Origin: SIG575 sp045643165
GTDB lineage: Bacteria; Bacillota; Clostridia; Oscillospirales; Acutalibacteraceae
Reading direction: 5' to 3'
DNA: 27,371 nt
Assembly (NCBI GenBank): GCA_045643165.1
Contig: JAZUKF010000199.1
Coordinates: 1-27,371 of the forward strand
The notes beneath the pieces are model-generated. The model was not told where the DNA came from. It made no database searches and saw nothing but the letters and a program-made list of their open reading frames with translations. How positions within the stretch are numbered: position 1 is the first letter of the stretch; every line of letters begins with the position of its first letter. This document shows positions 1 through 6,950 of this stretch, one piece after another. The position numbers were made by a program, and so were the translations under genes.

Positions 1-345
1 TGCCTGCCATTGCTTATGCTCCCTTTCGATACGGTAAAATTTTTCATTTCTAAATTTTTATTATATCAAAAAAATTATAATAATACAATATTTTTTACAA
101 TACTTTTTGTAAATCATTTTAAGATTAAATATGAACAAAAAATTTCTTTACGAAATGATTTGCTTACATATACGTAAGTTTAGGCTGGCGGGCTGATGCA
201 CGGCAAAGACGACAAGCAAAATTATGTCGAAAATACGCCATTTCAGACGGGTTCGTATAAGTGCGTTATGCTTATGCCTTGAAATGTTTATTTTTTCATG
301 CTAAAATTAAATAAAACTTTCTATATCAACCGTGGAGGAGTACAC
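1..345. other. AT-rich intergenic region upstream of the sialidase-like gene
   Basis: No complete gene is supported here. At the very left edge, the minus strand shows a GGGAG ribosome site eight bases before an ATG at 8-10, followed by three codons (M-A-G). This may be the start of a minus-strand gene that leaves the window, with a TATAAT-like box at 60-65. Bases about 50-175 are very AT-rich and hold two short inverted repeats (94-113 and 163-178). Bases 184-282 are richer in G+C and form a short open stretch in + frame, described under findings. I could not identify a convincing -35/-10 pair for the downstream gene. Confidence 0.4.
94..113. promoter_or_regulatory. Operator-like inverted repeat upstream of sialidase-like gene
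   Basis: TTTACAA and TTGTAAA form a perfect 7-bp inverted repeat with a 6-base spacer. A second, imperfect palindrome (CTTACATA/TACGTAAG, 7 of 8 positions) lies at 163-178. Both sit between a possible leftward gene start and the rightward sialidase-like gene, where a transcription-factor site would be expected. The surrounding AT content makes chance symmetry quite possible, and no regulator is encoded nearby. Confidence 0.22.
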
Positions 346-2301
346 ATGACGAAAATTCTGTCTTTTTTCTTTATGATAAGTTATTGCCTTTCATCCCTGT
401 TTGGAATAAGTCCTCTGTTTTACAATTCACGTCAACTTATAGCGGACTGCGGCTTCGCAAACGGTTTTACTGTTCTTTCAAAAGAAACGTGCAACGGAGC
501 AGGTGTTCCCGAGGGCATTTTTTCCTCAAACAGAAATGTAACCCCATCTTGGATGATTGCACAGTGGGGTAAGGGGCCCGACCTTTGGAATGAGGGGAAG
601 AATACTGCAGGTCATACGCTTTCGGACGGTGTATGCCGCTCGGTCGTATGGCAGCCGGAGGATCGTTCTGTAACACTTTCCGTAGACGGTAAAGGTGCTT
701 ACGGCGGTCTGCCCGCCGGTACTGAGGACTTTCCTCATTTACTGCTCGAACAGTCGCCTTTTATCGCCGACACCGACAGCGTTTCGTTTTATTCCTGCGA
801 CAGCGATCACCTCGTATTCTCTGCTGACGTGCGATTGACCGGATATGAAGAGTCCTCTGTCAAAGACGGAATAAATGCCGTTCAGTTCCTCTCGTATTTT
901 TATGTAAAAGGGAAAAACACGGATGATTTCGTCTGGTTCGGGCTGTGTCTTTTTGACGATCGAGGCCCGCAGGATACCTACTGGGCGGTAGATATCGCAG
1001 GAAGCAATAATATGATCTACACGATTTCCACCCGCAATGTTTATAAATCCTCGCTGAATGTTCTTCGCCCCGACGGAAAAAACAAACATATCCGTCTTGA
1101 CCTTGTTCCGCATATCGACAGTCTTTTCAAAAAGATAAACGAAAGCGGTGTTTTCGGACGAAACGTATCAAAAGAGGATTTTTATATCGGCGGTATGAAC
1201 ATCGGCTTTGAATTACACGGAAATGCTTCCTGCACCGCTCAAATAAAGGATCTGTCCCTCAAATCTTTCCGCAGACCGAAAAACTATACCGTCAACTATG
1301 CAGGCGAATGTACGGACGTGCAATATTCTACTCTTGCGGAAAACGGTTATGCGGCAAGAGTAAACGGTCTTTCGGACGATTCATTTATCACGGGCTATGA
1401 AACATCCGACGGTATAATGACAAAAAAGTCTTACGACGGTGGCGAAACATGGGACTCACCTGTTACGGCTTCTTTTGCACCGGACAAGAGTTGTGCCAAC
1501 GTGAATTTCTTTGAATACGGCGGTGACCTGTATCTTTCCTACCGTGCGACAGGTGATACACCCGAAGGATATTATACCTCACTGCGAGTCAGCGTTTCTC
1601 ACGATATGGGTGAAAGTTGGCAGGCACATTCCGTAATATGCGAATACCTCGATGAAAATCATAAGTTCCGCGGTGTGTGGGAACCGTTCCTCGGAGAAAT
1701 AAACGGTGAAATGGTCTGTGTTTACGCAAACGATTCTCTTTCCGTAACATCACAGCAGAACATCGAAAGCCTAACATTTGACGGCGAAAAATGGGGAAAA
1801 CGTGAAATTATCTGCAACGGTGAACTTCACGACTCACGTGATGGAATGCCCGTATGGTTGCGGCTTGCGGACAGAAGTTATCTGATGGCGATAGAGGCAA
1901 CAACGCAAAGAGATAACGAACATCCGTTTGTCATAAGTCTTCTTAAAAGTGCGGACGGACGGCATTGGAGCGAACCCGAAACTGTTTACGTCCCGCAGGG
2001 CGACGGCTCCAAAGCGGGGGCACCGGGACTTTGTCAGCTTAACGACGGCAGAATTATAGTAACCTTTCAGACGGATGAGGACAGTGCCGAAAAGGGCGAC
2101 GGACAGTCTGTTGCGAAATTTATCGTTCTTTCTCCCGACCTTTCCCATGCTGATGCTCCCATAACCGTATTCGGCGGAAAATACACAGGTGTTACGACCT
2201 GGGGCGGCGTTTATTCCGACAGACACACCGTGTATTATGCCTGCAGTTCTCCTATGGGAGCGGCTATGGCACGCTTTACGGTGAGAACCGCCGGTATGTA
2301 A
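346..2301 (+). CDS. Secreted sialidase-superfamily (Asp-box/BNR) protein
   Basis: The 651-residue protein starts at ATG 346, because a GGAGGAG ribosome site precedes it by five bases; an in-frame upstream ATG at 298 has no such site. The N-terminus (MTKILSFFFMISYCLSSLFG) is a signal-peptide or membrane-anchor type helix. The C-terminal half shows three Asp-boxes: SYDGGETW at about residues 362-369, SHDMGESW at 418-425, and a shortened SADGRHW at 535-541. This spacing is typical of a sialidase-type beta-propeller. The first 300 or so residues are not recognised and may be a jelly-roll carbohydrate-binding module. I do not see the classical FRIP motif of GH33 sialidases, so glycan binding or another exo-glycosidase activity remains possible. 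It is transcribed towards the eut operon and shares its terminator, so it is a separate unit. Superfamily call is firm; sialidase activity is not. Confidence 0.75.
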   Translation: MTKILSFFFMISYCLSSLFGISPLFYNSRQLIADCGFANGFTVLSKETCNGAGVPEGIFSSNRNVTPSWMIAQWGKGPDLWNEGKNTAGHTLSDGVCRSVVWQPEDRSVTLSVDGKGAYGGLPAGTEDFPHLLLEQSPFIADTDSVSFYSCDSDHLVFSADVRLTGYEESSVKDGINAVQFLSYFYVKGKNTDDFVWFGLCLFDDRGPQDTYWAVDIAGSNNMIYTISTRNVYKSSLNVLRPDGKNKHIRLDLVPHIDSLFKKINESGVFGRNVSKEDFYIGGMNIGFELHGNASCTAQIKDLSLKSFRRPKNYTVNYAGECTDVQYSTLAENGYAARVNGLSDDSFITGYETSDGIMTKKSYDGGETWDSPVTASFAPDKSCANVNFFEYGGDLYLSYRATGDTPEGYYTSLRVSVSHDMGESWQAHSVICEYLDENHKFRGVWEPFLGEINGEMVCVYANDSLSVTSQQNIESLTFDGEKWGKREIICNGELHDSRDGMPVWLRLADRSYLMAIEATTQRDNEHPFVISLLKSADGRHWSEPETVYVPQGDGSKAGAPGLCQLNDGRIIVTFQTDEDSAEKGDGQSVAKFIVLSPDLSHADAPITVFGGKYTGVTTWGGVYSDRHTVYYACSSPMGAAMARFTVRTAGM

Positions 2302-2495
2302 GTAAAAACTTAATGAAGAATTCAGAGCAGAACACCCGCACCGGATTTAATTAAATCGCAACAAATTCTGATTTGTCTGTGAAATTATATCATAACTATT
2401 GTGAGTATATCTACTCCAATATTTATAAACATTCTTATTGAATAAAACAAATTGCAGTTCTCATAAAAACCTTACCGTAAATCTATGAAAAATTT

Positions 2496-2540
2496 GGCTC
2501 GACGGCTTAATTGCTGTCGAGCCTTTCTGTTTTTCTTTAA
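2496..2540. terminator. Bidirectional rho-independent terminator between convergent units
   Basis: A perfect 8-bp stem (GGCTCGAC 2496-2503 with GTCGAGCC 2516-2523) and a 12-base loop is followed on the + strand by TTTCTGTTTTTCTTT. On the minus strand it is followed by AAATTTTTC. It is therefore placed to end both the + strand sialidase-like transcript and the long minus-strand eut transcript. The rest of 2302-2590 holds nothing else I can support. Confidence 0.82.
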
Positions 2541-2590
2541 AATGTCCTTCACACATCTATATGATTTTGCACAAAATTATTCATTATGCA

Positions 2591-2785
2591 TTACAGCGGC
2601 GGGAAGAGGGTGCAACCGGAACGACGGAATTTTTCTATCATTTCTTCCGCTTTTTCTCTTGTTATTCCGAAATAATCTGCGGTACAGTCAATGCAGGTAA
2701 ATTCCGTTGCTCCCCTGTTTACCATCTTCTTGAAAAAGCCCTCGTCAAAGGGATCTATTTCTTTTCCGCAAGTTAAACATTTCAT
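2591..2785 (-). CDS. Small zinc-ribbon-like protein, last gene of the operon
   Basis: The 64-residue protein begins with CLTCGKE (Cys-x2-Cys at residues 3 and 6) and has a second Cys-x2-Cys (CIDC) near residue 31. That pattern suits a treble-clef or zinc-ribbon metal site. A charged helix containing EKAEEMIEKFRR follows, then Cys near the C-terminus. Its ATG overlaps the stop codon of the upstream alpha-galactosidase gene (ATGA), so it is probably translationally coupled, which argues that it is a real gene rather than a chance frame. No function can be assigned. Small cysteine-rich proteins of this kind occur widely in Clostridia and may bind zinc or nucleic acid. Confidence 0.68.
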   Translation of the reverse strand: MKCLTCGKEIDPFDEGFFKKMVNRGATEFTCIDCTADYFGITREKAEEMIEKFRRSGCTLFPPL

Positions 2786-3918
2786 TTTAAATCAACGATC
2801 TTTCCGATATACATTTTACATGAATGAGGCGGAAGAATATCACGGCGGAACTCATTGATCACACCTGCATCTTCGCCTGTAAATGCATCAATAACCTGAA
2901 GTCCCTTACCGGATGATGCGGGAATACCGAAACTTTCAAGGAAAATCCAACCGCTGTCATCTCTGTCGGTCATATTTAACTCTAAAATCGCAATTTCATT
3001 ATCGGACAATACTCTGCCCAATACCGAACGTTCATTTTTCTCCCCACGGCTGAAGGCAACAAAGGGCGGTCTGCCCTCCTCATCGGCATTGATACGAAGG
3101 AGATGTTTATTCTTTACAAGTGCCAGCATTTCATCGTCAATGCTTCTGATATCGCAACCCAGCATAAGTGGTGAAGCGAACATACACCAAATGGCGAACT
3201 GAGTTTTATATTCCTCTGCGGTGCAACCTGTGGAACCTACATTTCCCTTTGCATACATTCCCACGGTAAGCATATCAATATCGTTATAACATCCCGGTGC
3301 GGAATAGGCAAGATTATCAATCTGACTTGCGGCAATATCACGGAATGATGCAAAACTGTCATTGATATCCCCGGTTGAGCGGTACATGTGAGCACCGGTT
3401 GAACGAATCCAGCGGTGAACATCATCCGAACCCCAGTTACAGGCGGAAAGGAGAATTTCTCTTCCGCTTGATTTAAGTGCCATACTTATTTTCCTGTAAA
3501 GAAGTGCACCGTCAGGCTCCTGAGGGCGGTTGCAGTAATCGCATTTAAGAAAATCCACTCCGAAGCCGGCAAATGTTTTTGCATCAAGATATTCATGGTC
3601 AAAACTTCCCGGATAATCGGCACAGGTACGTACTCCGGCACAGGAATACATACCGAATTTAAGTCCCTTTGAATGAACATAATCGGCAACGGCTTTCATT
3701 CCGTTGGGGAATTTGATGTGGTCGGCAACTATTTCTCCCGTTACCTTATCTCTTTCCCTTTCACTCCAGCAGTCATCTATTACAAGATACTCATATCCTG
3801 CATCAAGAAGTCCTTTTTCAACCATTGCGTCGGCGGTTTGCTTAATCATTTCCTCGTTAATATTTTCGCCGAAAGTGTTCCATGTGTTAAATCCTTTAGG
3901 TGGTATTTTTGCAAGCAT
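2782..3918 (-). CDS. Glycoside hydrolase family 27 (alpha-galactosidase type), cytoplasmic
   Basis: This 378-residue protein would release terminal alpha-linked galactose (or N-acetylgalactosamine) from oligosaccharides or glycolipids. GH27 signatures run along it: PPKGFNTWNTF at residues 6-16, DDCW at 48-51, YSCAGVRTC-YPGS-HE around 91-109, the nucleophile Asp in LKCDYCN (D127), and the acid/base Asp in RSTGDINDS (D184), matched to the human alpha-galactosidase A motif by pattern. There is no signal peptide, so the substrate must enter the cell or be partly degraded first. The start has GAGGT nine bases upstream. It lies 22 bp after the membrane GDPD gene and overlaps the small zinc-ribbon gene by 4 bp, so it belongs to the eut transcript. 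Exact sugar specificity cannot be read from sequence. Confidence 0.92.
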   Translation of the reverse strand: MLAKIPPKGFNTWNTFGENINEEMIKQTADAMVEKGLLDAGYEYLVIDDCWSERERDKVTGEIVADHIKFPNGMKAVADYVHSKGLKFGMYSCAGVRTCADYPGSFDHEYLDAKTFAGFGVDFLKCDYCNRPQEPDGALLYRKISMALKSSGREILLSACNWGSDDVHRWIRSTGAHMYRSTGDINDSFASFRDIAASQIDNLAYSAPGCYNDIDMLTVGMYAKGNVGSTGCTAEEYKTQFAIWCMFASPLMLGCDIRSIDDEMLALVKNKHLLRINADEEGRPPFVAFSRGEKNERSVLGRVLSDNEIAILELNMTDRDDSGWIFLESFGIPASSGKGLQVIDAFTGEDAGVINEFRRDILPPHSCKMYIGKIVDLK

Positions 3919-3940
3919 TTTTATTTACCTCTTTCATTTT

Positions 3941-4849
3941 TTATTTTACATTTGGCATAATGCAATTTGAAGTAATATATCTTACTCCGCATTTATAAAG
4001 TCTTTCCGCTTCTTTTTTCGTATCCACAGTCCATGCACAAAGTTTTACACCTGTTTTTGCTGCGGATTTTATCACGCTGTTATTATTTTTTGAACAGTTA
4101 AATGCAACGGCATAATTCTTTTCCTTTGAATGGTTGATAACCTCATCGGTGATTTCATTTGTGAGATACCACATTTCAATATCGCCGTCAATTTTTCGGA
4201 GAACATCAAGTTTATCCGCATTAAAGGAAATGATTATCCCCTTTTCCTTCAAGCCGTATTTATCAAGAAGAGTTAAAATCTCGGCAAGTTTTTCATTACT
4301 TCCCTCTTTGATTTCTATTTCCGGAGCAATATCATATTTACTGCACACCTGCAAATACTCCTCAAGGGTGGGAATTTTCTGCCCCGGTGCTTTATCAAGT
4401 CCGTTACCGTTGTCGATATTAAACTGCCTAAGTTCAGCGTATGTATAATCAATAATTTTACCGGTACCGTTTGTCATTCTGTCCACGGTATCGTCATGTT
4501 GAATTACCCACACGCCGTCCTTTGTCAGATAAACATCACATTCCACAGCATAGAATTTCGCTTCCCCCGCAAGTCTGAACGCTTCAAGAGTGTTCTCCGG
4601 AGCAAGAGCGGAAAATCCGCGGTGAGCGGTGAGTTTGATTTCGGTATAATCGGAAACATTCAATGATGCAACGGATATAACATCCGATTTATTATTGATA
4701 TAATACGCAACCGAAACAGGCACGGTAATGCCTAAAATCAGTGCAAGAACAGATGCAATAATTCTTTTTCGCATATTGGTAAAATACGCAAGAAGTCCTA
4801 TTCCGGAAACGGAAAACAAGGACAAAACAGCCAAAGAAAGATACGACAT
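3941..4849 (-). CDS. Membrane-anchored glycerophosphodiester phosphodiesterase (GDPD)
   Basis: GDPDs hydrolyse glycerophosphodiesters such as glycerophosphoethanolamine to glycerol 3-phosphate plus the alcohol. Start chosen at ATG 4849 (302 residues), because AGGTGA lies just upstream; a GTG three codons earlier falls inside that site. Residues 4-24 and about 30-51 are hydrophobic helices separated by NMRKR. By the positive-inside rule the loop is cytoplasmic and the enzyme domain faces outside. Catalytic signatures are intact: HRG (H76, R77), PENT, ECD (E103, D105), HDD (H118) and EIEIK (E179, K181). It follows the second serine hydrolase by 10 bp and precedes the GH27 gene by 22 bp. The topology and the preference for ethanolamine esters are inferences; the family assignment is secure. 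A second, cytoplasmic GDPD is encoded at the other end of the operon. Confidence 0.92.
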   Translation of the reverse strand: MSYLSLAVLSLFSVSGIGLLAYFTNMRKRIIASVLALILGITVPVSVAYYINNKSDVISVASLNVSDYTEIKLTAHRGFSALAPENTLEAFRLAGEAKFYAVECDVYLTKDGVWVIQHDDTVDRMTNGTGKIIDYTYAELRQFNIDNGNGLDKAPGQKIPTLEEYLQVCSKYDIAPEIEIKEGSNEKLAEILTLLDKYGLKEKGIIISFNADKLDVLRKIDGDIEMWYLTNEITDEVINHSKEKNYAVAFNCSKNNNSVIKSAAKTGVKLCAWTVDTKKEAERLYKCGVRYITSNCIMPNVK

Positions 4850-4859
4850 AATAATCACC

Positions 4860-5723
4860 TCAATCCTTATATTCTGCGGTAAATTTCATAATTTCATCAC
4901 AATCTGTATTACGGAAAGCGTGAAGGCAAACAACACGGTTTTTATCAGGATCAACAAAGAGTTTCTGACATTCCATTCCGCCTTTACCGTAAAGGTTTCC
5001 GATGCCCTGCGAAGACATTTCGTATGCAGGCTCTTCAAGACACATCTTTACCCATTCTTCGGATACAATTCTCTGTCCCTGATACAATCCGCCGGTGCGG
5101 AAAACTTCGCCTAACTTAACCGCATCAACGCTTCTGATATAAAGTCCCGATGCACCTATGCTGTGTCCCTTGGGGCAACAACTCCACGCAACCTCTCTCG
5201 CACCTGTTTTAAAGAAAAACTCGTGCCACATAAAATTGAGAAGATTTTCACCGGTAAGTTTTTCAACTATTCTTGCAAGGAGATAAAATGCTCCGTCGGA
5301 ATAAAATCTTTCAACACCTATTTCATGTTCAAAGGGCAGATTAAACATATATTCAAGGTAATCCTCACCGAATTCACGTGCATCAATGCAGTCAATATCA
5401 AGACATCCGCCACGAAGTCCCGCTGTGTGAGTGAGAAGATGATGAACTGTTACTTCGTCCCATTTTTTATCGTAATTTTTCGGACATTCATCACCTAAAA
5501 GGTGGGTGAGTTTTGAATCAACAGTCAAAAGTTTTCTGTCATACATCATACCTATCGCAAGAACTACAAAGGCTTTTGCCATGGAATAGGAGTTCTGACA
5601 CGGGTTTCCGGGAACGATTTGTACCTCCTCCGGCTCCCTGCCGTCCTTCATTTCGGCAATACTGTAACAATTATAATTTTTTTCTTCAATAAATTTTTTT
5701 ACATCTTCAAGATACTTACTCAT
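4860..5723 (-). CDS. Class C beta-lactamase-fold serine hydrolase (copy 2)
   Basis: A serine hydrolase of the penicillin-binding-protein/beta-lactamase class C fold, a family that includes esterases, D-aminopeptidases and transpeptidases. Motifs: SMAK (S47, K50) for the nucleophile and general base, YSD (Y141) in the YxN position, and KGG (247-249) in the KTG position. Start chosen at the second of two adjacent ATGs (5723; 287 residues), because GGAGG lies six bases upstream. This also aligns with its paralogue, which begins MSK as well. The first bases overlap the preceding metallophosphatase stop by 8 bp, so translation is probably coupled. It has no signal peptide, which argues against a cell-wall or antibiotic role and fits an intracellular esterase or amidase. 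Actual substrate unknown. The paralogue lies at 22417-23280. Confidence 0.87.
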   Translation of the reverse strand: MSKYLEDVKKFIEEKNYNCYSIAEMKDGREPEEVQIVPGNPCQNSYSMAKAFVVLAIGMMYDRKLLTVDSKLTHLLGDECPKNYDKKWDEVTVHHLLTHTAGLRGGCLDIDCIDAREFGEDYLEYMFNLPFEHEIGVERFYSDGAFYLLARIVEKLTGENLLNFMWHEFFFKTGAREVAWSCCPKGHSIGASGLYIRSVDAVKLGEVFRTGGLYQGQRIVSEEWVKMCLEEPAYEMSSQGIGNLYGKGGMECQKLFVDPDKNRVVCLHAFRNTDCDEIMKFTAEYKD

Positions 5724-6837
5724 CATAACCCTCCAAATTCGGTTCATAAAGATTTACGCCGTAATATTCAAGTAAAAATCTTTTTACTTTTGTCTTTGAG
5801 GGATCAATATAACAAAAATCTGTTTTTGTATTTCCCTCTGAGTCGATTTTAATTACCGTACCGCCGTTTGTTTCTCTTTCCCAGTAACATCCGTTACCTG
5901 TTTTCATTCCGTAGGTGAGATTTATTCCTTTATAGGGAATTGAGAAGCAGTTTTTATGATCATGTCCGCAAATTATATTTTTTGTACTGCCCAGTTCGAC
6001 GCAGGTTTCAAAAAATCCGTTGTTAAAAAGCGGTGCACCGTTCTTTTCGTGCATTTTGCAGAAGGGTTGATTTTTATATTCACCCTTTAATTCCTGTTTT
6101 TCGTAATCATAAACGCTGTCCCACGCATCCTGAATTTCAGGTACGGGAATATGGAAAAATACAGAACTTGACACCGTTTTACCCGCTTCGGCACAAATGC
6201 CCTTGACCGCCCATTTATACCATTCGATCTGATTATCATAAAGATGGTCATAACTGCCGACCTGCATTGTTTCCTCATGGTGAGTATCCATCATGAAAAG
6301 AGTATGTACGGTTTTACCGTTTTCGGTAATATTTATAATATAATTTCCGTCCCCCATATTCTCCGGGCCGTAATCAAACAGACAGTGCTTCGCCTGATTA
6401 AGACGGTAATCAGCCCAAAACTCGCTGACAAGTCCCGTCTGGTCGGCATTGCCCATTACAGGAGCCCATGGAATTTCGTAGGACTCGATAAAGTTGATAA
6501 GTTTCATATAGGAAATTGCATCAAATGCGTTATCCCCGGTCAATGTGATCAAATCCGGTTTAACCTCTTTAATTAGTTTATCAATGGTTTCCTCGTAAAA
6601 ATCACCTACAAAACTATATGCCTCGGTGTCGTGGCATTGAATATCCGCAAAATTGAGGATTACAAAATCCTTACCCGGTTTCTTTTCAAGATTTACCGTA
6701 TATTTTTCGGATGAAAATTTATCGTTTTTATCCCATTTATAAAAGCACTTTTTCCCGCTTTTAAGTTCATCGGGAGATGCGGGATGCATTGTCATTTCTT
6801 CAAGGAAATCATTTGCTACCCTGAAATCACCTATCAT
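5716..6837 (-). CDS. Cytoplasmic calcineurin-like metallophosphatase with altered active-site residues
   Basis: A 373-residue metallo-dependent phosphoesterase without signal peptide. The family uses two metals held by DxH, GDxx(D/N), GNH(D/E), H and GHxH motifs. Here motif 1 is ADIQ (D65, Q67, His replaced by Gln), motif 2 is GDN (101-103), and motif 3 is GNAD (129-132, catalytic His replaced by Ala). A fourth His sits in FFHIPVPE, and motif 5 is GHDH. Overall it resembles the secreted paralogue at 23433-24638 (FQHVIVPE, GHDH), in which all motifs are intact. It is placed directly before a serine hydrolase and a GDPD, the same order as at the 5' side of the eut core. The GGTGG ribosome site precedes ATG 6837. 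Activity on phosphodiesters, reduced activity, or a shifted metal site are all possible. The 113-bp gap before it may hold a structured RNA. Confidence 0.87.
   Translation of the reverse strand: MIGDFRVANDFLEEMTMHPASPDELKSGKKCFYKWDKNDKFSSEKYTVNLEKKPGKDFVILNFADIQCHDTEAYSFVGDFYEETIDKLIKEVKPDLITLTGDNAFDAISYMKLINFIESYEIPWAPVMGNADQTGLVSEFWADYRLNQAKHCLFDYGPENMGDGNYIINITENGKTVHTLFMMDTHHEETMQVGSYDHLYDNQIEWYKWAVKGICAEAGKTVSSSVFFHIPVPEIQDAWDSVYDYEKQELKGEYKNQPFCKMHEKNGAPLFNNGFFETCVELGSTKNIICGHDHKNCFSIPYKGINLTYGMKTGNGCYWERETNGGTVIKIDSEGNTKTDFCYIDPSKTKVKRFLLEYYGVNLYEPNLEGYDE
5729..5734 (-). promoter_or_regulatory. Ribosome site that fixes the serine hydrolase start
   Basis: GGAGGG on the minus strand lies inside the last codons of the metallophosphatase gene. 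It is too close to the first ATG (5724-5726) and about five or six bases from the second ATG (5721-5723). It therefore supports the shorter protein and coupled translation. Confidence 0.6.
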
Positions 6838-6854
6838 TTTTATCCACCAAAAAC

Positions 6855-6943
6855 AGGGACTGAACCTAACAGCACAAACTTACAAGGTTACTTTTACCTG
6901 AAATGCGGTTTTCACCTTTCTTGTGTCGAATAGGGCAGTCCCT
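6855..6943 (-). ncRNA. Candidate structured RNA element in the GH2-metallophosphatase gap
   Basis: In the only gap above 70 bp within the operon, the minus-strand transcript can fold into a closed multibranch shape. An outer perfect 8-bp helix pairs 6936-6943 with 6855-6862 (AGGGACTG/CAGTCCCT). A 5-bp helix (CACAA/TTGTG, 6921-6925 with 6873-6877) lies inside it. That encloses a GGT-GAAA-ACC tetraloop hairpin (6907-6916) and an AGGT/ACCT hairpin (6885-6899). No U-run follows, so it is not a simple terminator. I do not recognise a known riboswitch, tRNA or ribozyme. An outer helix of this length could arise by chance in such a gap with roughly one-in-ten odds, so this is a candidate only. Confidence 0.32.
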
Positions 6944-6950
6944 TCCTTTC

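Noticed and set aside
739..1113. A long minus-strand frame inside the sialidase-like gene.
   Set aside because: It has no ribosome site and lies wholly opposite a gene with clear Asp-box motifs. Many similar antisense frames occur in the window and are shadows.
6855..6943. A tRNA, because an 89-base segment is closed by a 7- to 8-bp helix and contains GTCGAAT on the + strand.
   Set aside because: No D-arm consensus, no proper anticodon arm, the T-loop lacks the TTC core and its stem does not pair well. CCA is absent and neither strand folds as a cloverleaf.
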